From contig NW_025955032.1 of the NCBI RefSeq assembly GCF_022376445.1, positions 62,001 through 126,000 on the forward strand: a stretch of 64,000 bases of DNA, given 5' to 3'. How positions within the stretch are numbered: the stretch's first letter is position 1; the number at the start of each line of letters is the position of its first letter. Of the stretch, positions 34,167-45,637 are shown piece after piece. Under the pieces are notes generated by a model. The model made no database searches and had not been told where the DNA came from. It saw only the letters and a list, made by a program, of their open reading frames with translations. Position numbers and translations under genes: made by a program. The DNA is from Fomitopsis serialis (lineage: Eukaryota; Basidiomycota; Agaricomycetes; Polyporales; Fomitopsidaceae).

Positions 34167-35444
34167 GAGGTCTCTCCACTTCCCCAATCCTTGCATGGTA
34201 CGTCTTCGCAGATTGATGTCGCGTCAGTATAACATTTACGCCATTCTAGTCTGGTTTCGGTCTCGGTTTCAATTTCTATCTTCACGCATGGCTGCCTCTG
34301 TCTAGTCTGGATCGCAAGAACATTCCCAGCTCCTCTACCAACCATTTCCTGCCTCGCCTCTTCGCCTCAATCTGCAAGAACTCCGGTATCTGTCTATCCG
34401 TTAGTCCATTCATCATCACTTCCTGCGTCCCCTCACACTCCTTGCAAGTCAAGTCTGCAAGAATTTGAAAATGCTCCACTCTGCGAACGGCTCTTCACTG
34501 TCTCTGGGTCGTCTACAAGCCATTTTGGTCAAGCTCGGTCGTATTTCTCTGGTTTCCTTCCCTGGTTCAATCCTCGTCCCCCCGCTGCTACCCTCCGGAT
34601 CTTCGATGCCTTTCTCGTCCAAGCCCCCTATGGTATATCTGCGCAGCTATTCAGGACGACCTCTAGTAGTGGATAATATGCTCTCTCGGCGGTGCTCCTC
34701 CTCTCACGCTGCGCGTTGCGCCGGATTGGACCAGCAACACTACCGCCGTCCACTCGCCGTCGTCCGTCCTCGCTCGTCACCAAGTCTCAAGCTCAAGCCT
34801 AGCTTCGATCAACGAGCCGCGTGCAGGCTCAGCTCGGACGTTGGTCCGCACACGTCCAAGTCGCGCCAGCTCGGCACCCGAAGCACGCTAGAGGCTCGCG
34901 AGGATTCTATCCACGTCTCGTTCAGTGAAATCATGCTCCGTGACAGTCGACCGGGACGTCTATCAACGACGTTCCGGGCGACGCGCTCATCAGCTGTATC
35001 GGTTCGAGACTCGCTCGCTGCGCCATATAACCCTAGTAAGTTTCTTCCATGCCGTCTTTGGAATCAGGCTGACTGGGGAGAAGTTCTTTGGGCAGGAGGA
35101 CAAGGATTGGCTTCGTTACGGATTCATTCAAGTTGGGTAGGGCGGGATGAGATAGGGTATGGGTTGGGAGACCGAGGAGATGTGTCGAGGAGAATGATTT
35201 GTATTCGCCTGGTGTACAATTTGATGCGTGGTTTCAGAGTCAGAATTGCTCGCGCCTGAGATCCTGCGTGATGTTACGGAACTACAGCACTTGCCATATT
35301 TGGATGAAAGCTGAAAAAAGCGCCCGCCATGGCACGACGTACTGACCTACGAGTCCGAAACACACTGGCATCCCCGTACAACCTCACTGAAGCTGACGGT
35401 CCGTGCGTATCGTTCGTTTATTTGCAACGGAAACAATTGCAGCG
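34167..35444. other. CT-rich interval, no supported gene
   Basis: From 34.2 to about 34.9 kb the plus strand is pyrimidine-rich, as after 27.7 kb, and may be 3' UTR of the preceding gene. A 264-codon frame (34465-35259) is Ser/Arg/Leu-rich without domains and is not accepted. The last 100 bases are the snu23 promoter. Confidence 0.4.
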
Positions 35445-36231
35445 ATGGCTAGCAAAGGAGGAGCGTACGGCTCTCGCGCCAATGACACCGACTTCCGCAA
35501 GAAATGGGACAAGGAGGAGTACACGGAGAAGGCCCGCCAGCGAGACCAGGAGGAGAAGGAGCGTATGCAGGAGAATGAGGAGCGGCTCAAGCAGGGTGCG
35601 TGATTGCGCTGTGTGCACAGCCGTCCCGCCTCACTAAAAAGCATCGTCCAGGCAAGAAACCGCGCAAGGGCAAGCGGGACGACCTGCCCAGGCCTACCGA
35701 GCTCATGAAGCGTCGGGAGGGCTCGCTCGAGCTGGAGAAGAACCTGAATAAGACCATGGTCGTGCAGAATGCCGGCACGCGTGGCCCGGGAGTTCCTGGC
35801 TTCTACTGTGAGGCATGCAATCGTACATACAAGGACAGCACAGGCTACCTGGACCATCTCAATGGTCGTGCACGTACGTGTCGTTATTCTAGGGACTATA
35901 ATTTACTTTCCACTGAACCGATGGCATCGTAGATTTGCGCGCTCTGGGTCAGACAACACGCATTGAACGGTCGACAGTCGAGCAAGTCCGCGCGCGTATT
36001 GCCTACTTGCGGGAGAAGACCAAGGAGGCGTCGTCCGCGAAGTCCTTTGACTTCGAAAAGAGATTGACTGAGGTTCGCGAACGCGAAGCCGCCCTACGAG
36101 CAGAGAAGAAAGCGGCCAAGAAGGCGCTGCGGGAGAGAGCACGCGTGGAACTTGTCAAGGATGCGACCGGCGACGAAAGCGGGATGATGCAAATGATGGG
36201 CTTCAGCGGGTTCGGCACGTCCAAGAAATGA
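35445..36231 (+). CDS. SNU23: Snu23/ZMAT2-like U4/U6.U5 tri-snRNP zinc-finger protein
   Basis: Snu23 is a spliceosomal protein of the U4/U6.U5 tri-snRNP (B complex), acting in the nucleus. Exons 35445-35595, 35652-35873 and 35933-36231 join in phase to about 223 residues, close to the family size. A charged N terminus (NDTDFRKKWDKEEY) is typical. A single U1-type C2H2 zinc finger spans FYCEACNRTYKDSTGYLDHLNGRAH (Cys103, Cys106, His119, His125) and is split by intron 2 just before the last His. A Lys/Glu-rich helical segment (FEKRLTEVREREAALRAEKK) and the end motif MMQMMGFSGFGTSKK complete the match. The gene converges on ILS1, with 107 bases between stop codons. Confidence 0.92.
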
Positions 36232-36338
36232 CCACCCCGACAACTGTAAGCATAGCGCGAAAGCAGATTGTATTTCTAGATGCACAGGATGTACTACAGT
36301 TTCTCTCTTCTTCGTTCTTCCTACGCTAACCAAATATC

Positions 36339-39300
36339 TCAAGGCCACGCCAATGACAGCACGAACTTGATATCCGCGACCTCTTGCTCCTCCTCGATCA
36401 GCACCTTCTGCGTCGGCTTCCTTTTGCTCACGTCGACCGGCACGCTCCTCACGGTCTTCTGGATGGTATCCGCGTACTCCCGCATGGCCTCCAACAGCTC
36501 TGCCCCTGTGCCCTCCTCGAAGGCGTAGAAGACATCGACATCATCCGTCGCCTGCAGCCCCGCGCGCTTACGCATCTTCTGGATGCGGTTGGTGAGCTCG
36601 CGCGTCAACCACTCGTTTTGCAGCTCCGCATGCACTTGAACGTCGAGTCGGATCACGACGTCGTTGTCGGTATGCGTCGCGTACTGTGCTTGGCCTTCCA
36701 CCGGCTCCGGGAGGTCGATGTAGCGTTGTACTGTCAAGTCGCCCTCGACGAGCTGGATACCGTCTACAACGATCTTGCCCGTCTGGACGTACGACCGGAC
36801 ATCGTCGCTGGCGACTTTAGGGAGGGCATTCTTTACCCGCCCCAAGTCCTTCCGCAGCTTCTTGCCGAGGGTGGCCCAGTCTGCGACCGCGCGGTAGCGC
36901 ACGCCGGCGACGTGCTCATCCGATGTGAAGACCACGTTCCGGACGTTGAGCTCCGACTCGATGTAGCGCTGGAGGCTACGCGCGTCATCCAGGTACTCCT
37001 CGTCTGAATGGAAGACGAGCAACTCGCGTAGAGGGGTCTAGCAGGCCTTGTCAGTTCGGCACAAGAATGGATGGTTCGAGACGTGTACCTTCAGCGAGAG
37101 GTTATGCCGCTCGCGGACGTTGCGAGTGAGCTCGATAACGGACTGCATGCGCTTGACTTGTCGCTCGATGACAGCGTCGAAGTACTCCTCCTTCACCTCC
37201 GGGAAGGCGAGGAAGTGGATGGAGCGGACGTCTGCACTGGGGTCCTCGGGGATGAACGGTCGTAATGCTTGGTAGAGGTTCTCGGTCACGAATGGAGTGT
37301 AAGATGACTGTGTGTACTTATGGTCAGTACGGTGCTATCAAAGACACGGAGATCATACCATTGTACGGCAGAGCGTGAAGAGGGTCTCAAAGAGGGTATT
37401 GAGGGCTGCCACCGTATCATCCTCTCCGTCCTCGCCCTTTAACCGTTTCCGGTTGAAACGGATGTACCAGTTGGTCAGTTCATCAACAAGGTCGAGCAAT
37501 CGCGGGAGGATGGTGTAGAGCCGGTAGGCGGCCATCTCCTCACGCACGAGTTTGATGAGCGACTGGCAACGAGCGAGGATCCAGCGGTCCATGACGTTGG
37601 ATGAGACGGGCGCGTGCGCATCATACCGGAGGTCGCGGTCGAAGGTCTTCTTGAGCAATGCGGCTTGCCCGAGGAAGAAGCGTTGTGAGTTAAGCCAGGG
37701 GAGAAGGACGCGGGAGATCACTTCGCGGACACCCTCCTCACGGAAGCGGAGGTTGTCGCCGCGCACCACAGGCGAATTTACAAGGAACATGCTGGATTCG
37801 TCTTTGGTTAGTTTTGAATGAAGAGAACGTGCAGTAATTAACAGTTACCGTGTGGCATCTGCACCGTACTGGTTGATGATGAGATTGGGGTCGGGGTAGT
37901 TCTTCAGACTCTTGCTCATCTTCTTCCCATCGCTACCGCCGAACACAGTGAGTCAAGGGAGTGGCGAAGAAGCGGAATAAAACTTACGCAGCGAGAACGA
38001 GACCATGAACAATGAGGTTCTTCCAGGGTGCAGTGCCAAACAGATGTGTCGACAGTACCAGGAGTGTATAGAACCAACCTCGTGTCTGATCGATACCTTC
38101 CGACACGAAGTCGGCCGGGAAGGTGTTCTGGAGCTTGTCCTTGTTCTCGAAGGGATAGTGGATCTGTGCGTAGGGCATGCTGAAGGAAACCGAACGTATG
38201 AGTAATAGCAATCATAGCTATTGGAGTAGACATACCTTCCGGACTCGAACCAGCAGTCAAAACCTCCTCGACACGCTTGAGTTGGCCCTTGCCCTGTTTT
38301 GAGGGGATGGTGATGTGGTCGATCTTGTCCCGGTGTATATCGGTGATGCCCGTTACACCGGACAACTTCTCGAGCTCCTCTATGGAGCCAACGCATACTA
38401 TCTGCGATGACACAGTCAGCATGCTTGCATCGCGGAGCGAAATCAAACACTCACTTCCTCCAAGTCTTCGCTAGCCCACAGCGGGATGGGAGTACCCCAG
38501 TAACGATTCCGCGAGATGTTCCAGTCTCGCGCGTTCGCCAGCCAGTTGCCGAATCTGTTGTCACCAACGTTTTGTGGTACCCTGGGGCGGCCTCTGATCA
38601 GCTATCCATTGCTACACCACCATTCTAGCAACTCACCATCGCGTCTGCTTTTGTTCGCAACGAGCTGGTCGACAATCGGGGTCACACGAACGTTCCACAC
38701 CGGGATGGCGCGGTAAATCATGGAGTGCCCGAGCGCCAGCAGAACGGATACGAGTGCTTCAACGTTGACTGGACGATCAGGCGGCCCTTCTGCTTAGCAC
38801 CTTCTGGATGTCCTTATCCGCACCTTGACGTTCTGGCCGACGAAGTCGGGAACCTGCTCGGTGAAGCGGCCCGAGTCGTCATCGGGCAGGGGGCATCTCC
38901 TCGGCGCTGAGGATGCCATTGGCAAGCGCGACGCGGTGATCGTCTTCACCGAAGGCGGGTGCCTGATGGACGATACCTGTACCGTCTGCGCTCGTGACGT
39001 AGGTGTCATTGACGACGCGGAAAGCGCGGTCCTCGTACTGCTCGTTGTCAATACGATGTTGAGCATGATAAATGGCACGACATACCTGCTCAGTGAAGTA
39101 TTCAAAGAGCGGATATATCTCCAATTTTTCATATCCACACCCTTGAATGTGCCAAGCTTCTTGAATTTGGCTTTCTTCGGGTCCTTGTACAAGGTAGTAA
39201 GAGATTTTCGTGGAGGATGAAATTCTGGTCGCGCTCTTCGTCATAGATTTTGACGTAGGTGAAGTCAGGGTGCACGCAAAGGGCGAGGTTGGAGGGAGTG

Positions 39301-40283
39301 TCCAAGGCGTAGTTGTCCAGCTAGAAGAGAAGTCTTGCGGTCGTTACCAGTGGAAATGCCACGGTGACTGATGATCATAACGGATGCACAGCAGGCAGAA
39401 TCGGATTGGCACGTACCGGCAGGATCGCTGACGTCTTTGTAATTTTGACCAGCCTCAAATTGGACAGAGGCGTCAGGCAGCCAGTCGAGTAAGGCATGAC
39501 CTTTAATCCCGGTACACCATCCCCTTCTTGTATAGCTCACTGAATGCCCACCAGACCTTCCATGAAACTAGTGTTAGCGTCTTGTAGTCGTTGTCGAAGT
39601 CGATCCAGCGGCCCATTCGCTCGACCGTGCGGCGCCATTCCCCGGCATATCGCATGACAATGGAGCGGCATTCAGCATTATATGCGGCGATGCCCATCTT
39701 CATCACGTCTTCGCGTCCGGTGATACCGAGTTTCTTGTCGATCTCGTGCTCGACGGGCAATCCGTGTGTATCCCAGCCAAAGCGCCGACTTACATGGTAG
39801 CCATTTGCGTGGGCATGCCGCGTAACGATGTCCTACAGCATCAATGAGTAACAATTCCGAGTAGAAGTCGAAGAAGGAGGCGGTGATGAATGAGAAAGCG
39901 GGGGTCGAATAAATAAGCGTGTACGGACTGGCGCGATGTAGATGCGTTGTGTAGAAGTGGTTTGTTTATGTTTTGGGTCGTGGTAAAAGCAATGGTGCAG
40001 ACACGACCTCGTGAAACGTACCTTGATCGTACCGGCAAGCAGATGACCGTAGTGTGGCAAGCCAGTTGCAAATGGTGGACCATCGTAGAAAGAGTATTCC
40101 GGTCTCCCTTCGGAAAGCTTCAAGCTCGTCTGAAATGCGTCAATCTCTCTCCAATATTCCAAGACCTTCTCCTCCTCCTTGGCGAAATTGAACGGTGCAG
40201 TCACTTTCGGAAAACATAATGATCATTGTTCAGGTCGTAAGACACAGTGATCGATACTTACGGTCGTGCGGAGGAAAAGGCAT
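36339..40283 (-). CDS. ILS1: Cytosolic isoleucyl-tRNA synthetase (with indels in this sequence)
   Basis: Charges tRNA-Ile; class I synthetase, essential in eukaryotes. A 22-nt first coding exon (40283-40262) and exon 2 (40203-40022) give [20 protein letters not shown] and the HIGH motif as HYGH (58-61). Later blocks: [26 protein letters not shown] (editing domain entry), the KMSKS loop [15 protein letters not shown] (about 37909-37925), [13 protein letters not shown], and a fungal C terminus ending FVLSLAWP. Introns are short and canonical. Between about 38.25 and 39.62 kb at least ten single-base changes, mostly losses in short homopolymers, break the frame, although protein sequence on both sides aligns well. 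The 3' half (36339-38210) is clean. As the gene should be essential, consensus error is the likeliest cause, and a decayed extra copy is the alternative. It diverges from the RING/TRAF gene across a 450-base promoter region. Confidence 0.9.
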
Positions 40284-40733
40284 GATTTCTGATCGACCTC
40301 TCCCACCTTCTGGGTCAAGGAAATACGGAGAAGCTCCCTTGAGATGAGTGTTTAGCACAGAAAGTGTGATGATCTGAGTCTGACCAAAAGTTGACTCGAG
40401 CCCTGAAGCGATCGTCAGGCGATCGTGGATAGCAAACCAGACGCCCGTACATAATTACTTCCACGTGATCGCGATCAGCGCTCCCCGACCGCCGCCCGAC
40501 TGTTTCGGACTCTGACTTGCACTCTGACCAACAACGCCCACGCATTCCAAGTACTACGAAGAACTGGTCACTCCTGACAGGATCACAACCGGGTTGATGG
40601 ATATCATACTCATCTAAGCATCACCGCAGCTGGTTAGTACTGACTGCTTAGTACCGTAGTCTTTGTGCTCAGGCTTCAGCCGGTTAGGAGACAACACTGT
40701 ATCGGCCGCACGACTTCTGAACGAATCATAGTC

Positions 40734-42515
40734 ATGTCTGCGTATAATTACGTTGACACGCCAAATCAGAATTTGGTGCGTGGGCCGATGCGTATTGCAA
40801 GATAACAGCTCACCTGTTGACAGGTTTGCTGCATCTGTCGGTGTGTGCCATCTCACTGTTCGCAGATCCAGACGTTGACGTGAGCGAAGGTCGGCATTCG
40901 TTGACCCGTGCACCACTCGGACATGCTGCCATACCTTTTGCTACGAATGCATAGCTCGGGCGATTGCCATATCCGCCCAGTGTCCCGTAGATCGCTGCTC
41001 CCTCAGCATCCGCGACCTTGCTCCAGCCGATCCCTTAATCCGTAACGTACACACCAGTTTAATCATTTCTTTTATGCTGCAGCTAATCAATGCATACAGC
41101 TCGTGGATGAGCTCGTCGTGGAGTGCCCGCATAAGGACGAGGGATGTTCCCACACATGCCAGCGAATGCTACTCCCCGTGCATTTGAAAGACTCCTGCAA
41201 GTACGTTGAGGTACCGTGTCCTGATGGCAAGTGCAGCAAAGGGATACTCCGTAGGGATCTCGCATCGCACACACATGCCCAGGACAGCTCGGCAACAGGG
41301 GACGCGGGGCGAGCTTCTGAAGCAGACTTCGCCACCCAGGGATCCTCTCAGAATTCAGTGGAGTCATCAGGAGCCGGCCTAGTTGACAATGCGTCGATAT
41401 CCGATGGCGTTTCTCTAGCATCTCGAAAGGACACAAGTTCGTCTCACGAAGCTATCGAGGCGGAGAATGCCAGACTCCGTCTCCGACTCTCGGCCGTCGA
41501 AGGCGTCGTGAACACGTTACGATTCGAACTACAGACTGTCCGACGTGCTCTGGGTCCATGGTACAGCGTTGAGGATAGCGATCAACGACGTGGATGGGGT
41601 AGCACCCTTCAGCACCAGGGTCGCACCGCCGGGGACCCTACGTCCTCCACGCCTCTTAGTGTCGACCCGTCGGCCATGTCATCAATCCGAGACGAGAACG
41701 CATCAGCCACATCTCCATCCGCACCTCCTCAGGCGACTTCACCAGTCATCCCCACAACCTCCGAGCTTGCAGCCCGTAGCGATCTTTCATCTTACTTCCC
41801 TCCTGCAGAGGATGAAGACGTCTATTCGCCCGACTTCATCCGCGCACACAAACTCCGGGAGCAGGCCCCAGTCAATCTCGCGATCCTTCTTACCCTTCGG
41901 CGACCCACCGCCCGCATCTCTCAGGCACGCAGCGCATTCCTTTTCGCAGTCTCAATCGCCTCGGGTGGCCTGAGCCACCCTTACCCGCCGCACACGTTCA
42001 GTCCTGCGGCGTACCCCTCCGTCTCTGCGCCGCCGCATCCTGACCCGGGAGTGATCTCCATCCCGCCGCTCGACCCGAGCGTGCCTCTCCCGAATACGCT
42101 TGCGTCCCTACACGGCTCTATCGCCTCGCTCGCGGGTGCGCTCGGTGCTTTAGCGACTACGCGTGCGCAGGACGCGCTGTACACTGGCGAGGAGCTGCGG
42201 AGTATGCGGGCGGGCATACACGGTGTGCGCATGCAGGTGTGTGTGTTCACTACGAATACGTCCACTCATGTACTGAAGAGGCACGGTCATAAGCTGCATG
42301 ATGTGCTCACTGCCCAAGTCGCATCGCGGGACACGTCGACACAACCGCTCAACGGGAGCGTCGGCGGTACCATGTCAGATAGTGTGGGACCAGGAGGCGT
42401 CCCTTTGCCTGGAGGTCTTCTACATGGACGGCATATGGTCCTCGCCCCTTCGGAGCACCTGCTTTCCCGCATATGCCGGGAGGCTTTACGAAGCTTTGAG
42501 AGAAGAATTAAATAA
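40734..42515 (+). CDS. RING and TRAF-type zinc-finger protein
   Basis: Probably an E3 ubiquitin ligase or adaptor; substrates are unknown. Predicted exons are 40734-40775, 40824-40840 (17 nt), 40890-41046, 41100-42236 and 42294-42515, giving about 524 residues. The RING is assembled from three exons: CCICR from the 17-nt exon, then TTRTCCHTFCYECIARAI and QCPVDRC. NLVDELVVECPHKDEGC starts the TRAF-type fingers, with Cys/His pairs through CQRMLLPVHLKDSCKYVEV and CPDGKCSKGILRRDLASH. A coiled coil (HEAIEAENARLRLRLSAVEG) and a Pro/Ser-rich region follow. The fifth exon is uncertain: the 57-nt intron 42237-42293 keeps the frame, so both forms are open. The C terminus (QVASRDTSTQPLNGS to ERRIK) has no recognised domain. 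Confidence 0.82.
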
Positions 42516-43162
42516 GCAGAAGGATAGATATCAGACTCGGACGTGCTCTTTAACGTCACAGTATGGTAGTAAAGGGTAGTAAGTGAGACCTCGGTAGTGT
42601 CGGACATGCAGCGAATCGCAGCTATGTACTCGTCAGTAATGGTCAGAGTCTGTCCCGCGTACGCAGGGCGAGTTCCTTGGAAGCAATTAGAACAATTCAC
42701 TGGACTGCGCGGATTCGTATTACTTTACCTACCAATGACCACCTACACTTGCTTTCAGCCATCCTGATGAACACAGGGCAGAGCTGCACGTCACCTCAAT
42801 CAACGACCAGCTATATACAATGTGCGGTCTGCGTAAGAATCTGTTGCCCAAGACACTGATCACTTTCGGTAGTGCATTGTTTTTGCGGCGTTATTGATGC
42901 ACATCAGTGATTCGATCGCTGTTGTACACAGCGAACTGGTGACGGCTGGCATCCCAGAGACAATACTTGCAAGAGGCCCATAGCATAAGCTTCGGCGTCA
43001 TTGGACATGCAGTGTACATGGAAGCGAATGCATATTGACAGTGTCTTCCCCTAGGACCCCATGATAGTGCGGAGGTGCGAACACCGGTCGCTCGGGACGA
43101 GTCGATCCAGCGCAGAGTGCATCATACAAGCAGCGTGAAATAGTGAGAAGCAGATCATACAA
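42516..43162. other. Intergenic between converging genes
   Basis: 3' flanks of the RING/TRAF gene and the uL11 gene. No coding, RNA or repeat feature was supported. Confidence 0.5.
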
Positions 43163-43812
43163 TTACTCGTCTGGAACCTCGATCTCGCCTGCGTCAATCG
43201 CCTCGATAACGTCATGTGGTGGCTTGCCGTCGATGGTGCACCCAACCGACTGCGCGGTTCCAAGGATCTCCTTGCAACCGTTGGCCAGCGTCTTGGCCAG
43301 AGACTTTGACCGCATGGTCCGTGCAATGTCGACGATCTCGTCGAACGCAATGTTGCCGGAGTGTTTGATATTCTTCTCCTTCTTACGGTCCCGTGGGGGC
43401 TCTACACAGTTCCGGTCGGTCAACGTCAGGAGTTGAAGGCAGCATTGTACCACCCTTGAGAGCCTTGATGACGAGCGAGGAAGCAGAAGGGACGACGTCG
43501 ACCTTCGCTTGACGGTTTTGGATAGTAAGTTGGACGGTCACCCGGAGACCCTTCCATGCGCCGGTCGCCTTTGCGATATCTTCACCGACCTTTTTGGGAG
43601 ACTAAGATTACGACAGTGAGAAGCGTCTTCGACACGGTGCACGTCACGTACAGACCAAGAGGACCAATCTTGGGTGCAAGGGCTGAGGAGGCTCCGACCT
43701 CACCACCGGTTGCCCGCAGGTAGATGATCTTGATTTCATTGGGGTCCTATTTGCAGGTCAGCGCGCAGCACGGCGAAGACGGCGTCGGCGCACTCACGAA
43801 CTTGGGGGCCAT
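43163..43812 (-). CDS. RPL12: 60S ribosomal protein uL11 (L12)
   Basis: Component of the large-subunit stalk base. A 15-nt first exon (43812-43798, MAPKF) is followed by exons beginning at 43746 ([18 protein letters not shown]), about 43605 ([18 protein letters not shown]) and about 43403 ([17 protein letters not shown]). The protein ends at 43163 with [20 protein letters not shown]. The family motifs [33 protein letters not shown] and [16 protein letters not shown] are all readable, and total length (about 164 residues) is normal. At the second intron the frame works only if one G is missing at the GGTCTG/GTACGT junction, near 43651. This resembles the single-base losses in the neighbouring genes. 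The third intron has a weak donor (GTGGTA). It diverges from the cyclin gene, with 426 bases between start codons. Confidence 0.92.
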
Positions 43813-44238
43813 GGCGGATGGAGGGGAGTTGCGTGGGCGGAGACAGACCGATGGATGAGCAGCGAGCGCCACAGTGTGTAGTCTCGTGTACGCGGGAATT
43901 CAAGGTTTGGGCGCCCATCAAAGAGCTGTACAGAGGCGGCAGGAGCCGATGCTCCCGCTACCCAGACTCCTAGCTTCCTCATTCGGCAGTCTGTAGGTCC
44001 ACGCTCGACCGTCCGAGTCGGTCGCCTGTTCACCGCCTGTGTCGCAGCTCCTCCTCTGCTCACAACGCCTCTCATCGCCGGACTCGGGTGCACGGCGATG
44101 GGTGCATGGAGGAAGCTCCTCAGAGGGTCGAAGTGCCCGCTGTGTTCGAGGATGTAGAGGCCGATGTACTCGTAGATCTCATAGGTATGCGCAACAATCT
44201 TCGCGAAATACTGTTCTCTCAATTCTACTGCAGCCGAC
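43813..44238. promoter_or_regulatory. Bidirectional promoter, uL11 and cyclin
   Basis: The 426 bases between the divergent ATGs must hold both promoters. No TATA box was found on either side, which is usual for ribosomal protein genes. An open minus-strand frame across it (43794-44321) is antisense to the cyclin's first exon and not accepted. Confidence 0.5.
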
Positions 44239-45140
44239 ATGATGGAGCGGTTGATGGCCCACAACGACAGGATCCCATTGTCGCCGTACGTTGTCCGCGA
44301 GCCAACCCAGCGATGCGTCACCGATCATAGCTTCTCGGACAGGGAGGCCCTCACCAGGTTCCATTCGCGTTCTGCACCTGGAATATCCGTATTAGACTAC
44401 TTCAGACGCATAGTGAGATTCACCAGAGTCGAGGTACGTCGGGTGTCATTTGCCTCAGTCATGCGAACCCTCACATCTTCAACTGCTCAGCGTGTCTGCC
44501 TCCTTATAACCCTGCATTACATCGACCAGATATGCGCCCGCACGCCGCTGTTCACCCTGTCCTCATTGACTTGCCACCGATTCGTCATCGCTGCCATCAC
44601 TATCGCCAGCAAGACCTTCTGCGATGTGTTCTGTACGAACAGCGTTTACGCGAAGGTAGGCGGCATCCCGGTGGACGAACTCAACATGCTCGAAAGGGAG
44701 TTCCTTCGCATGATCGACTGGCAGCTCACGGTCAGTGTCTTCTCCCCGCACATTGATCGCCCTCCGCGTCACTCTCTGTGCCAACGTTTGCTCATTAGGA
44801 CTGAACTGTACACTGGTTCCCCCAGTGCACTCGTGAAGTCCTCCAAGAATACTACGTCAACCTCGTCCGCACCCACAGCAAAGGCATCTATTACATACCC
44901 GCCCCCGAGTCGTCGAGCAGCCTTTCGTCTGACAGCGACACGGACCTTGACATGGGCGGGCCCTCGCGACCTTCCACCCCTGCCACGGAGAGCGCTGCAC
45001 CCAGCGGAGCCGTCCACCATCCTTATCGACACTGCAACACTGTCTCCCGAGCCTCCGCGGCCCCCACGCTGGAGCAGAACATGGCATTCGCCGATTTCCA
45101 CCAGTCTTCACAGGAACACCCAGAAAGACACCCAGGATGA
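44239..45140 (+). CDS. Pho80-like (PCL family) cyclin
   Basis: A regulatory subunit for a Pho85-type CDK, likely linked to nutrient signalling. Exons 44239-44285, 44343-44433, 44491-44730 and 44826-45140 join in phase to about 230 residues. The cyclin box is clear: RFHSRSAPGISVLDYFRRIV, LLITLHYIDQICARTP, FTLSSLTCHRFVIAAITIAS, VYAKVGGIPVDELNMLEREF and IDWQLTCTREVLQEYY. The C-terminal third is Ser/Pro-rich and disordered (PESSSSLSSDSDTDLD). Introns are canonical, and the last one (95 nt) is the longest. No breaks are seen. A Pho80-like cyclin near a Wee1 kinase in the same window is probably coincidental. Confidence 0.9.
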
Positions 45141-45637
45141 CACTGTGTATCTCTACCGTGTATTTAGTGTACCACACCTCACCAGCATCCGGCCGATCCC
45201 ACAGGGCCTGTATCGATACATAGCATTTCTTTCGGAATCGTACAGTCTCTCACACGCAACAACGGTCGGACTGCAATAGTTTTACTAATCCCCAGTGCAT
45301 GTATTTCGACGACGAGGATATCGTACAGGTCAAACACTGCTGACGGGAAAAGATGCGCTACGCTATGTGTCGCCATCTAAAGCTCAAAGGGGTGTACTGT
45401 CCATCATGGGAATCAACCATGGCGCGGCAGGAGTGGGAGGTGCAAATTAGCTAAGGAGCGATACATGAGTTGTGTGTTAAGAATACCGGGGATGTGTCTT
45501 GACGATTTTCCAGAATAGCCTACATTCCGTCTCCGTGATACGTACTGAGTACAACGCAGCGCTGCGCGCGCACGTCTGCCAAACCGTCGAGGTCGCAAGA
45601 GCACCCACACCACAGCGTGGGCTTGTCACCATGCCGT
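45141..45637. other. Intergenic between converging genes
   Basis: 3' flanks of the cyclin and the Ran1/Ksp1-like kinase. No feature was supported. Confidence 0.5.

Noticed and set aside
34465..35259. 264-codon open frame on the plus strand
   Set aside because: Ser/Arg/Leu-rich product of CT-rich DNA, no domain or splice structure.
43794..44321. 175-codon minus-strand frame across the uL11-cyclin promoter
   Set aside because: Antisense to the first exons of the cyclin and overlapping the uL11 start; both neighbours are well supported.
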